Below are positions 1-7,279 of a stretch of 13,846 nt of DNA, in pieces. Within the stretch, counting starts at the first letter, position 1; each line of letters opens with the position of its first letter. A program made the translations under genes and the position numbers. The stretch is from Methylococcaceae bacterium (GTDB taxonomy: Bacteria; Pseudomonadota; Gammaproteobacteria; Methylococcales; Methylomonadaceae), in NCBI GenBank assembly GCA_947506075.1, contig CANNNN010000024.1:1-13846 (forward strand). The letters run 5' to 3'. The notes beneath the pieces were generated by a model that was given only the letters and a program-made list of their open reading frames with translations, made no database searches and was not told the origin of the DNA.

Positions 1-64
1 GGTCTGAATAAAAACAATGGCTTAAAATTAGCGGAAGGCTAAATCCATTAATTCTAGCGTCAGG

Positions 65-134
65 GACTTATAACTATTATGAAATTCGATAGCCGTTAAA
101 AGCAAAATCATTTTTATTCAAATAGTTATAAGTC
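65..134. repeat. Perfect 14-bp inverted repeat with 42-nt loop
   Basis: GACTTATAACTATT at 65-78 is the exact reverse complement of AATAGTTATAAGTC at 121-134. The 42 bases between them are AT-rich with no obvious gene. The arms are too long and too exact to dismiss easily in a short region, but no T-run follows and there is no clear target-site duplication. It could be a miniature transposable element, the remnant of an insertion-sequence end, or a structured RNA end after phoU. Confidence 0.6.
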
Positions 135-188
135 AGACAGACTCCTAGGAAAATGGTATGCGGATGCCAAAAGTAGGCGGCACTAGAC

Positions 189-281
189 GACACTGATTGG
201 ACGGGTTTACACGGATTTTTTAGCGTTGAACCCCCTTTTTCCTTACATTTTAAATCAGCGTTTAGCCGTGTCATCCGTGTG
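189..281. repeat. Dispersed-repeat fragment with ATCNGYGTY motifs
   Basis: ACACTGAT (190-197) and ACACGGAT (209-216) lie opposite a tandem pair of 9-mers, AGCCGTGTC (264-272) and ATCCGTGTG (273-281). ACACGGAT is the reverse complement of ATCCGTGT at 273-280, so the segment is an inverted repeat. Related motifs bound the elements at 9768-9861 and 13449-13499. I interpret this as one degenerate copy of a dispersed intergenic repeat family. Confidence 0.4.
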
Positions 282-410
282 CTATTAATCTAATTAATGC
301 GAATTGCTTTCCGACGTTTGACCAGCTAGCAGCAAGTCGGCGATTGCCATTGCTGCGCTGATCCAGAGCATAAGGGCTAACCGCAGTCAACGGCGCCTAC
401 TCCTCATTTT

Positions 411-1130
411 CTATTCTTTAATTTTGTTTTCCAGTTCCGACTGAGTCAAATGCCGCACATCTTCGCCCTTGATCATATAAATCAGATGCACACAGATATT
501 GCAGGCAAGATCACCTGTTCTTTCCAGTGCCCGGGCAATCCAGAGTACATCAAGCATCCGGGTAATATTTCTCGGATTTTCCATCATTTTGGTTATCAAC
601 TGCCTGATGATACTGCCGTATTCGCGATCCACATTTTCATCCAGGCCGGTAATCAACGTGACATCCTCTATGTTCATCCTCGCGAACAGATCCAGGGCCC
701 CATGCAGCATGTTTTGAACCAATTCAGCCATGTGTTCGAGCTCATAATATTCCTCCTGCCTGCTATTGTTTTTATCACCCGATAATTGTATGGCCATCTC
801 CGCGATGCGCTCGGCCATATCTCCGGCGCGTTCCAGGTCATTAACGATTTTAATCACCGTGATTATCAACCTTAAATCGAATGCGGCCGGTTGCCTCAAG
901 GCTAAAATCTGCATGCATTCCTGATCTATAGCGACTTCCAGCGCATCGACCTGATTATCCTGCTTGATGACCTGTTCGGCCATTTCCACGTCACCGGTCG
1001 AGAATGCCGTTATCGCCAGCTCGATCTGCTCCTCGACCAGTCCGCCCATCGTCAAAACCTTGTGGCGCAAGTCTTCCAGTTCTTTATTAAACTGGCCTGA
1101 AATGTGCTGCCCTATGATGCGATTGTCCAT
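411..1130 (-). CDS. phoU: PhoU, phosphate signalling regulator
   Basis: PhoU is a cytoplasmic, peripheral-membrane protein that links the PstSCAB transporter to the PhoR sensor kinase and restrains the Pho regulon when phosphate is plentiful. The 239-residue length matches the family (E. coli PhoU is about 241). The protein shows the expected two similar three-helix bundles, each with the metal-binding E-x-x-x-D signature: E100/D104/E107 in NDLERAGDMAERIAE and E203/D207 in ARALERTGDLACNI. The start is supported by AGGAG placed 6 nt ahead of the ATG, overlapping the end region of pstB. Only 12 nt separate it from the pstB stop, and it is the last gene of the operon, the usual place for phoU. 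No truncation or oddity is visible. Confidence 0.97.
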   Translation of the reverse strand: MDNRIIGQHISGQFNKELEDLRHKVLTMGGLVEEQIELAITAFSTGDVEMAEQVIKQDNQVDALEVAIDQECMQILALRQPAAFDLRLIITVIKIVNDLERAGDMAERIAEMAIQLSGDKNNSRQEEYYELEHMAELVQNMLHGALDLFARMNIEDVTLITGLDENVDREYGSIIRQLITKMMENPRNITRMLDVLWIARALERTGDLACNICVHLIYMIKGEDVRHLTQSELENKIKE

Positions 1131-1142
1131 TGCTTGCTCCTG

Positions 1143-1976
1143 TTAGCCGTATCGACCGGTGATGTAATCTTCGGTCTGTTTTTTTGTAGGATTGGTGAAC
1201 AACTCGCTGGTCGTGCCCATCTCGATTAATTCGCCCATATACATAAATGCGGTAAAATCTGAAACCCGCGCAGCCTGCTGCATGTTGTGCGTCACGATAA
1301 CAATCGTGTATTTTTCCTTGAGCTCGTTGATCAGCTCTTCGATTTTCAAGGTGGATATGGGATCCAGCGCCGAAGCAGGCTCATCTAGTAACAGCACTTC
1401 AGGCTCTATTGCTATCGCTCGGGCAATGACCAGACGCTGTTGTTGACCGCCGGACATGCCCAGCGCATTGTCATCCAGGCGATCTTTCATTTCGTCCCAC
1501 AGCGCCGCGCCGCGCAAGGCATTTTCAACCGTTTCTTCGAGGATACGTTTGTCATTAACGCCCTGAATCCTGAGGCCATAGGCGACATTTTCAAAGATAG
1601 ACTTGGGAAAAGGGTTGGGCTTTTGAAATACCATGCCGACGCGTCTGCGTAGCGCAGCCACATTGACGGACTTGGCATAGATATTTTCATTATCCAGTAA
1701 AATCTGGCCTTCGATAGTCACGCTATCCACCAGATCATTCATCCGGTTAATGCAGCGCAACAGCGTTGATTTTCCGCAACCGCTGGGACCGATATAGGCG
1801 GTGACTTTTTTCTTGGGCATTTCCATATTTACGTTATGCAAAGCTTGTTTTGCCCCGTAGAAAAGGTTCAGATTTTCTACTTTGATACAGGTTTCAAGCG
1901 GCTCACCCGTGTCTTTCTTGGCGCGTAAAACAGAGCTCATATCGATGCTATGGGTACGTGATTGTTGTGCGGTCAT
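1143..1976 (-). CDS. pstB: PstB, phosphate ABC transporter ATPase
   Basis: PstB hydrolyses ATP on the cytoplasmic face to drive phosphate import through PstC/PstA. All ATPase motifs are intact in the 277-residue protein: Walker A GPSGCGKST (63-71), Q-loop Q118 in FQKPNPFP, ABC signature MSGGQQQ (174-180), Walker B ending LLLDEP with catalytic E199, and the switch histidine H230 in IVTHNMQQA. The first 30 residues are a poorly conserved extension. The QKPNPFP context and the ending TGRYG are typical of PstB rather than of other ABC ATPases. The ribosome binding site GGAAGGA lies in the last codons of pstA, 4 nt of intergenic space separate the genes, and translation is probably coupled. Confidence 0.97.
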   Translation of the reverse strand: MTAQQSRTHSIDMSSVLRAKKDTGEPLETCIKVENLNLFYGAKQALHNVNMEMPKKKVTAYIGPSGCGKSTLLRCINRMNDLVDSVTIEGQILLDNENIYAKSVNVAALRRRVGMVFQKPNPFPKSIFENVAYGLRIQGVNDKRILEETVENALRGAALWDEMKDRLDDNALGMSGGQQQRLVIARAIAIEPEVLLLDEPASALDPISTLKIEELINELKEKYTIVIVTHNMQQAARVSDFTAFMYMGELIEMGTTSELFTNPTKKQTEDYITGRYG

Positions 1977-1980
1977 TTCT

Positions 1981-3651
1981 TTATCCTTCCAGTGCGCGGT
2001 ATTTTTCTCGCAAATTATTTCTGATGATGATTGCAGACATGTTCAGCCCTACAATAACCAAAACCAATAATAATGCTGTTGCGTAAACCAAGGGTCTCGC
2101 AGCCTCTACATTCGGGCTTTGAAATCCAACATCATAAATATGAAAACCCAAATGCATAAACTTTCTGTCTAAATGCAAGAATGGATAATTGCCGTCCAGC
2201 GGCAAGGTTGGCGCGAGTTTGACCACGCCGACCAGCATTAACGGCGCCACTTCGCCGGCCGCCCTAGCCACGGCCAGTATCAAACCGGTCATCATCGCAG
2301 GGCTGGCCATCGGCAGCACTGTAAGCCATAAGGTTTCCAGCTTGGTAGCGCCCAGGGCCAGACTGCCTTCGCGTATCGAACTTGGGATACGCGCCAAACC
2401 TTCTTCGGTCGAAACGATGACTACCGGCAAGGTCAGCAACGCCAGCGTGATAGAGGCCCAGAGCAAACCCGGCGTCCCGTAAACCGGCGCCGGCGAGCTT
2501 TCCGGAAAAAACAGCTGATCGATGTTGCCGCCCAGGATATAGACAAAAAAGCCCAGGCCAAATACCCCGTAGACAATGGACGGAACACCGGCCAGATTAT
2601 TAACCGCAATCCGGATCAGGCGGGTCAGAAAACCCTGTTTTGCATATTCGCGCAAATACACCGCCGCAATAACCCCAAACGGAGTCACGATGATAGACAT
2701 CATGATCACCATCATCACCGTACCGAAAATTGCCGGAAAAATCCCGCCTTCGGTATTGGCCTCACGCGGATCATCGGTTAAAAACTCAATTATCTTTTCG
2801 CCATAATGACAGATCTTATCGATCAGACTCATCGTGTTCGGCTGGAAAATCCTGACGATTTTAGCCAGCGGAATTTCAAGCTCGGTACCGCTTTCGGTCT
2901 TGGTGACCAGACTATCGCGGCGAATTTGTTTATACAGTTCGCTTAACTGGATTTGATATTTTTTATAGTCAATTTCCAGCTCTGCTTTTTCAGCCGCTAT
3001 GCGCTGCTCGGCTGCCGTGTCCCAGCGATTTTCCAACTGCAGTCTTTTCTGCTCCAGCCTTAATTGGTCCAGGCTGTAGTTGATCGCGCCGACTTCCTTT
3101 TTTTCCAGATGGGCAATTTGTTTAAAAACAACCAGAGCCTGAGCTATTCTATCTTGGGCTGCAGGAAAGGCTGCGCTGCCTTCGGCGATAAGTTTGCCGC
3201 CTTCCTTGACTGCAACCAGCCGGCCGTAAAAATTACCCCATTCCCGTCGTTCGACGACCAACAAATCGTCAGGCGATTGCTGCTGTTTAATATCGCGTTC
3301 CACTATCCAGCGAAAATCGGTACCGGTAATATCCCGGTTACCGACTTTAATCAGGTATTGCACCAGCGTATCTTCATTATCGGCCATCGTATAGCCGTTA
3401 GACTTGGCCATCGCAGCAGGCGTAATGCTGGTATCGACATGCTCGCCGATCAAGGTCTTGATCTGCCCATCTTTTTCCTGATAACTGAACTCTAAAACAC
3501 CGGACGGCCAGAAATGGCCTACGCCACGCACCAAGACCAGGCCCAGCACAGCGACCACCATAATAAGACAGGCGCTGACTGCCGCCGCATTGAGCCATAT
3601 CCAGGGAGTACCGCTTTTAAACCATGCTTTAATCATAATAGGCTTAATCAT
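1981..3651 (-). CDS. pstA: PstA, phosphate ABC transporter permease (long form)
   Basis: PstA is one of the two inner-membrane permease subunits of the high-affinity phosphate importer. At 556 residues it is far longer than E. coli PstA (about 296). The order is: one membrane helix (about 18-44), a periplasmic domain (about 45-300) with a charged, heptad-like coiled-coil stretch around 168-245, then the conserved permease core from GGIFPAIFG (about 302) to the C-terminus, with the cytoplasmic EAA loop near 428-455 (EGSLALGATKLETLWLTVLP). Long PstA forms with an N-terminal extension occur in other Gammaproteobacteria such as Pseudomonas. The ATG overlaps the pstC stop by 4 bp (ATGA), a sign of translational coupling. 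A second in-frame ATG lies 5 codons in (MIKPIMIK); the DNA around the two is nearly duplicated (ATGATTAA), so the true start could be either. Confidence 0.95.
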   Translation of the reverse strand: MIKPIMIKAWFKSGTPWIWLNAAAVSACLIMVVAVLGLVLVRGVGHFWPSGVLEFSYQEKDGQIKTLIGEHVDTSITPAAMAKSNGYTMADNEDTLVQYLIKVGNRDITGTDFRWIVERDIKQQQSPDDLLVVERREWGNFYGRLVAVKEGGKLIAEGSAAFPAAQDRIAQALVVFKQIAHLEKKEVGAINYSLDQLRLEQKRLQLENRWDTAAEQRIAAEKAELEIDYKKYQIQLSELYKQIRRDSLVTKTESGTELEIPLAKIVRIFQPNTMSLIDKICHYGEKIIEFLTDDPREANTEGGIFPAIFGTVMMVIMMSIIVTPFGVIAAVYLREYAKQGFLTRLIRIAVNNLAGVPSIVYGVFGLGFFVYILGGNIDQLFFPESSPAPVYGTPGLLWASITLALLTLPVVIVSTEEGLARIPSSIREGSLALGATKLETLWLTVLPMASPAMMTGLILAVARAAGEVAPLMLVGVVKLAPTLPLDGNYPFLHLDRKFMHLGFHIYDVGFQSPNVEAARPLVYATALLLVLVIVGLNMSAIIIRNNLREKYRALEG

Positions 3652-5945
3652 AATGAGCTGTATTTTTCACGTAGGCGCTGACGAATGACTTCGGCCAGCG
3701 TATTAAAAATAAAGGTAAAGGTAAACAATACCAGCGCCGATAAAAATAACACCCGGTAATGGGTACTGTCGACTTCCGATTCCGGCATCTCTACTGCGAT
3801 ATTGGCTGCCAGGGTACGCAGGCCCTGAAAGACGCTCATGTCCATGACCGGCGTATTGCCGGTGGCCATTAACACGATCATGGTTTCCCCGACGGCCCGG
3901 CCAAAACCTATCATCACAGCAGAAAAAATGCCTGGACTCGCGGTTAACAGCACGACCCGGGTCATGGTTTGCCAGGGCGTGGCGCCCAGGGCCAAAGAGC
4001 CCACGGTTAAATGTTTCGGTACACTGAAGATCGCATCCTCGGCTATCGAAAAAATGGTCGGAATCACCGCAAAGCCCATCGCAACGCCGACCACCATCGC
4101 GTTGCGCTGGTCATAGCCTATACCCAGTTCATTCTTGAACCCGTCGCGCAAGCTGCCGTGAAACAACATCGTTTCCAGCGGTACGCTGAACTTAAAGGCC
4201 AGCCAGCCGCTAAGTAAAATGACCGGGATCAAAATCGCAGATTCCCAGCCTTCCGGGATTTTCTCGCTAAGGGATTTGGGTAAAAACTCCCAAGAGAAAG
4301 CAAACAGCATCACGCCAACTGGAATAAACAGCAGCATCGCAAACAACCCAGCCAGATGCTCTTCCATGAATGGCGCCAACCACAGACCGGCAAGAAAGCC
4401 CAAAATAACCGTAGGCAAGGCGCCCATGATTTCAATCGTGGGCTTTACCGACTGACGCATGCGAGGCGTCATAAAATAAGCGGTGTAAATTGCGCCCAAC
4501 AACGCCAGCGGCATGGCCACCAGCATCGCATAAAATGCCGCTTTCAGGGTGCCGAAAACCAGCGGCGTCAAGCTGTATTTAGGCTCAAAATCGTTATTCG
4601 CCGCAGACGACTGCCAGATGTAGGCAGGTTTTGGATAGCTTTCATACCAGACTTCCTGCCATAGCGATTTAATCGAAACTTCCGGATGCTCATTGTCGAT
4701 ATGCCAGAGATGCATTTTTCCATCAACCGACTGCACTAGCAAGGCATTGGCTCGAGGTGACAAAACCGCCGCCGTCGGCATCGTAGTGCTGACATGTTCT
4801 TTAATCAGTTGTCGCTCGGCCGTTGTATGATAAATGCCCACGACCCCGTCGGCATCAATGGTCATAAAGCCTTTACGGCGCTGCTCGGCATTTAGCGCAA
4901 CCACCGCCTTTTCAGACACTTTAAAAGAGCGGATTTTCTGCATCGCAGGCCTATTCAGCTTGTCTTTAACCATGCTCCACTGAGAGACCAGGCCACTGGA
5001 ATCGCCAAGCAGCAATGACAGATCGCCGTTTAAAAAAGCCACACTGGTGATTTTTTGTCCGGCATCAATCACGCTCTGCTGCTGCCGTAGATTAGGCTTA
5101 CTCTTGTTGCTAATATCATAAAAACCCAACTGTCCGTCGTTACTGACCAGATACAGATTGTACTCATCCTTATCGATTAAAATATTGGCTATTCCTGCCG
5201 CTGGCAACTCTATAACTGAATCGGTACGCGTCAAAGCCGCTTCATCGGCAAACAAGGATTGCTCTTTTTGAAGATTGAGTAAGCGAACCTTACCTTCACC
5301 CTGTGAGGTGTCGGCCGTTTTTGCGACGATAGTCGTAGCGCTCTCGCCCACTTTTATCGCAATTTTCTCCAGCGCTGCGCCGGACTCATCCAGCACCAAA
5401 GGCTGTTCGCCCAGCGGATATTTGAGCGAGGGAGTAATGACTCGAACATTGTTCGGAAAAGTGACTTTATATTGGTGCTTAACGACGATGGCCCGGCCAT
5501 CGGCTAAACCGTAAATGACCGCGCCTTCATTGATAGGACTGCCCTGGGCAAAGCTTGTTATGTGCGTGTCTTCAGGGATTTTGACGGCTTCTGTTTTCAG
5601 TGTCTTACCGCTAACCACCTCAAAAAACACCACTTGGCCTGTATCGGTAAAGCGCGCGGCCACTTCATTTTGCTCTTCCATCTCCAGCAGCAAGGTGTTG
5701 CCTAGCGCCTGCTCCGGCACCGCGTATTCACTGGCCGCTACGGCATTCGCCGAGATAAACAGCGGATACACCACATACAGCAAATAAAAGAAAATCATCA
5801 CGACGGCGGCAATCACGCCCAGGCCTCCGACGACTACGCCATAACGCGCCAGCGTATCTTTAATGAGGCGCCAGCGCTGATGAATATCGCCGGAGCTGAT
5901 GGTTAGCGAGGAAGTTTTTTGTGTTTGTGCGTTTATTTCTGACAT
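3648..5945 (-). CDS. pstC: PstC, phosphate ABC transporter permease (long form)
   Basis: PstC pairs with PstA to form the phosphate channel in the inner membrane. The 765 residues are more than twice E. coli PstC (about 319). Residues 35-65 form a membrane helix. Residues about 70-430 are a predicted periplasmic domain with recurring blade-like units (for example DGQLGFYDISN at 270-280, SGLVSQWSM at 317-325, DGVVGIYHT at 366-374, DGKMHLWHID at 408-417), reminiscent of WD40/beta-propeller strands. The permease core begins about 458 (SLTPLVFGTLKAAFYA), and the EAA loop is near 648-672 (VGSLALGATPWQTMTRVVLL). The gene follows pstS after a strong terminator, and its ribosome binding site is weak (AGAAG about 7 nt ahead of the ATG), so PstC is likely made at a lower level than PstS. 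Assignment to PstC rests on the core and on gene order. Confidence 0.95.
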   Translation of the reverse strand: MSEINAQTQKTSSLTISSGDIHQRWRLIKDTLARYGVVVGGLGVIAAVVMIFFYLLYVVYPLFISANAVAASEYAVPEQALGNTLLLEMEEQNEVAARFTDTGQVVFFEVVSGKTLKTEAVKIPEDTHITSFAQGSPINEGAVIYGLADGRAIVVKHQYKVTFPNNVRVITPSLKYPLGEQPLVLDESGAALEKIAIKVGESATTIVAKTADTSQGEGKVRLLNLQKEQSLFADEAALTRTDSVIELPAAGIANILIDKDEYNLYLVSNDGQLGFYDISNKSKPNLRQQQSVIDAGQKITSVAFLNGDLSLLLGDSSGLVSQWSMVKDKLNRPAMQKIRSFKVSEKAVVALNAEQRRKGFMTIDADGVVGIYHTTAERQLIKEHVSTTMPTAAVLSPRANALLVQSVDGKMHLWHIDNEHPEVSIKSLWQEVWYESYPKPAYIWQSSAANNDFEPKYSLTPLVFGTLKAAFYAMLVAMPLALLGAIYTAYFMTPRMRQSVKPTIEIMGALPTVILGFLAGLWLAPFMEEHLAGLFAMLLFIPVGVMLFAFSWEFLPKSLSEKIPEGWESAILIPVILLSGWLAFKFSVPLETMLFHGSLRDGFKNELGIGYDQRNAMVVGVAMGFAVIPTIFSIAEDAIFSVPKHLTVGSLALGATPWQTMTRVVLLTASPGIFSAVMIGFGRAVGETMIVLMATGNTPVMDMSVFQGLRTLAANIAVEMPESEVDSTHYRVLFLSALVLFTFTFIFNTLAEVIRQRLREKYSSL

Positions 5946-5977
5946 GCTAAAGCTTCTAGAAATTTGATGACAATGAT

Positions 5978-6023
5978 AAAAAAACGGCCAAGATTCACCA
6001 GGTAAATCTCAGCCGTCTTTTTT
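5978..6023 (-). terminator. Strong bidirectional terminator between pstS and pstC
   Basis: The 33 bases 5984-6016 fold into a long hairpin: the outer arms ACGGC/GCCGT pair perfectly and the inner arms pair with a few G-U wobbles, leaving a loop of about 5 nt. On the minus strand, reading out of pstS, it is followed directly by a run of 6-7 T (5984-5978). On the plus strand it is followed by C and six T (6018-6023). It should therefore terminate in both directions. Partial read-through would give abundant pstS message and less pstCAB-phoU, as expected for a binding protein needed in excess. Confidence 0.85.
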
Positions 6024-6073
6024 GCCGCTTGGGATGTCGGGTTAAGCTAATGTTAACCAGAGCTACGACCGAC

Positions 6074-7057
6074 TTATTTAAGTGTAGCTAATACTTTGTC
6101 AACAACTTTGGCAGGCAGAGGGATATAGCCGTCTTTTATAACCACTTGTTGACCGGTTTTGGACAAGACCATTTTGATAAACTCGTTATCTAAGGGCGAT
6201 AGTGGTTGATTTGGTTTCTTGTTGACATAAACGTACAAGTAACGAGTCAACGGATAAGTGCCGGCAACCGCATTCTCGGGAGTTGCTTCAACAAAAGTCG
6301 TTGAGCCTTTCTTTGCCAAAGGCACCATCTTCACACCCGAAGTGGTATAACCCATGCCGGAATAGCCAATACCGTTTACCGATGAAGTGACTGACTGAAC
6401 TACGGACGCTGAACCAGGTTGCTCGTTTACGTTATTTTTGAAGTCACCCTTGCATAAAGCGTGTTCTTTAAAATAGCCGTAAGTGCCGGAAACCGAGTTA
6501 CGGCCATATAACTGGATGCTTTTTGAACCCCAAGCGGCAACACCTGCATCGCCCCATGTTTCAATGCTTTTTTCGCCGCCGCATTTATTGGTCGAAGAAA
6601 AAATCCCATCAACTTGTTCCATGGTTAAGCCCTTGACCGGGTTGTCCTTGTTGACAAGAACAGCCAGCGCATCGATAGCGACTGGAATAGCTGTAGGCTT
6701 GTAGCCGTATTTGTCTTCGAAGGCTTGAAGTTCGTCATCCTTCATTTCGCGGCTCATAGGTCCCAGATTTGAAGTGCCTTCAGTCAGCGCCGGTGGCGCA
6801 GTAGAAGAGCCCGCCGCCTGAATTTGAATGTTGACGTTAGGATAGGCGCGGTTAAATTCCTCAGCCCATAAAGTCATCAGATTGGCCAGAGTGTCAGAAC
6901 CGACACTGGACAGATTGCCGGAAATTCCGCTGGCTTTTTGATACTCGGGTACACCTGCATCAACAGTTTGTACTGCGCTTGCTGCGCCGCTGGTTAATGC
7001 CGTAATGCCAAAACCCAGCGCAGTTACCAACGTTTTAGTCTTAAAAGATAGCTTCAT
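6074..7057 (-). CDS. pstS: PstS, periplasmic phosphate-binding protein
   Basis: PstS captures phosphate in the periplasm and delivers it to PstC/PstA. The 327-residue protein begins with a classical signal peptide: basic n-region MKLSFKTKT, a hydrophobic core, and probable cleavage after GAASA (residue 28). There is no lipobox cysteine, so the product should be soluble. Family motifs follow: SSVGSDT, QAAGSSTAPPALTEG, the SREMK segment, IPVAIDALAVLVN and GRNSVSGTYGYFKE, which supply the phosphate-coordinating Ser, Asp, Arg and Gly residues in this family. Two cysteines (in NKCGGEK and ALCKGD) may form a disulfide. I chose ATG at 7057, because GAGAG sits 6 nt ahead of it; an in-frame TTG at 7063 would add only two residues and overlaps that spacing. 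It is the first gene of the pst operon and is under a clear Pho box. Confidence 0.97.
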   Translation of the reverse strand: MKLSFKTKTLVTALGFGITALTSGAASAVQTVDAGVPEYQKASGISGNLSSVGSDTLANLMTLWAEEFNRAYPNVNIQIQAAGSSTAPPALTEGTSNLGPMSREMKDDELQAFEDKYGYKPTAIPVAIDALAVLVNKDNPVKGLTMEQVDGIFSSTNKCGGEKSIETWGDAGVAAWGSKSIQLYGRNSVSGTYGYFKEHALCKGDFKNNVNEQPGSASVVQSVTSSVNGIGYSGMGYTTSGVKMVPLAKKGSTTFVEATPENAVAGTYPLTRYLYVYVNKKPNQPLSPLDNEFIKMVLSKTGQQVVIKDGYIPLPAKVVDKVLATLK

Positions 7058-7089
7058 GATCAACTCTCAAAATAATTTAAAGTAGTACT

Positions 7090-7123
7090 ATTATGTAAAA
7101 ATAATATGACAGGAATATGACAA
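7090..7123 (-). promoter_or_regulatory. Pho box and -10 element of pstS
   Basis: On the minus strand two PhoB half-sites, TGTCATA (7122-7116) and TGTCATA (7111-7105), are spaced exactly 11 bp, each followed by a 4-bp AT-rich tail, matching the known Pho box architecture of 11-bp direct repeats. CATAAT (7095-7090) follows 5 nt later and matches the -10 consensus at 5 of 6 positions; the Pho box takes the place of the -35. The predicted RNA start is near 7083, about 25 nt ahead of the pstS ATG. This indicates PhoB-activated transcription under phosphate starvation. Confidence 0.9.
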
Positions 7124-7167
7124 TGCCATTTTTTTGCTGTAATTAATTTCCAACCCACTCGCTCGGC

Positions 7168-7212
7168 TATAATAACCTATTTTCCCGGCCATCATATCCC
7201 GTGTCATAATTA
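7168..7212 (+). promoter_or_regulatory. Possible promoter elements of the CHAD gene
   Basis: A perfect TATAAT (7168-7173) lies on the plus strand in the 216-bp gap between pstS and the divergent CHAD gene, without a convincing -35 at 16-18 bp. Downstream is one good PhoB half-site, TGTCATAATTA (7202-7212). A partial half-site CATCATA (7190-7196) is 12 bp away rather than 11, and CTGTTACG (7225-7232) is out of phase. PhoB control of the CHAD gene is therefore possible but not shown. Confidence 0.25.
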
Positions 7213-7279
7213 ATTAATGTTATGCTGTTACGCTTGAGATTTTTAACTAACAGATTTCTACTGAGCTCATACACTTTAA

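Larger units (their letters stand above)
1..410. other. Intergenic region downstream of phoU, no convincing gene
   Basis: This stretch follows the phoU stop codon in the direction of phoU transcription. I see no protein-coding gene: the open frames on both strands are short, lack ribosome binding sites and resemble no family I know. It holds a perfect 14-bp inverted repeat (65-134), a short TTAGC/GCTAA hairpin at 28-42, a repeat fragment with ATCCGTGT-type motifs (189-281), and an imperfect stem with arms GCAGCAA (329-335) and TTGCTGC (350-356). None of these stems is followed by a T-run on the minus strand, so I cannot name a Rho-independent terminator for the pst operon. Confidence 0.6.

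Noticed and set aside
77..274. 65-residue minus-strand open frame downstream of phoU
   Set aside because: It spans the 14-bp inverted repeat and part of the dispersed repeat, has no ribosome binding site and no recognisable protein character.
294..371. 25-residue minus-strand frame with a hydrophobic stretch, resembling a signal peptide
   Set aside because: Too short, no ribosome binding site, and the hydrophobicity may be chance; not enough to call a small membrane protein.
450..785. 111-residue plus-strand frame opposite phoU
   Set aside because: Antisense shadow of a conserved gene, with no start signals or family resemblance.
5966..5972. TGTCATC on the minus strand ahead of pstC, resembling a Pho half-site
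   Set aside because: No second half-site at 11 bp, and it directly follows the terminator; a single 6-7 base match is expected by chance.
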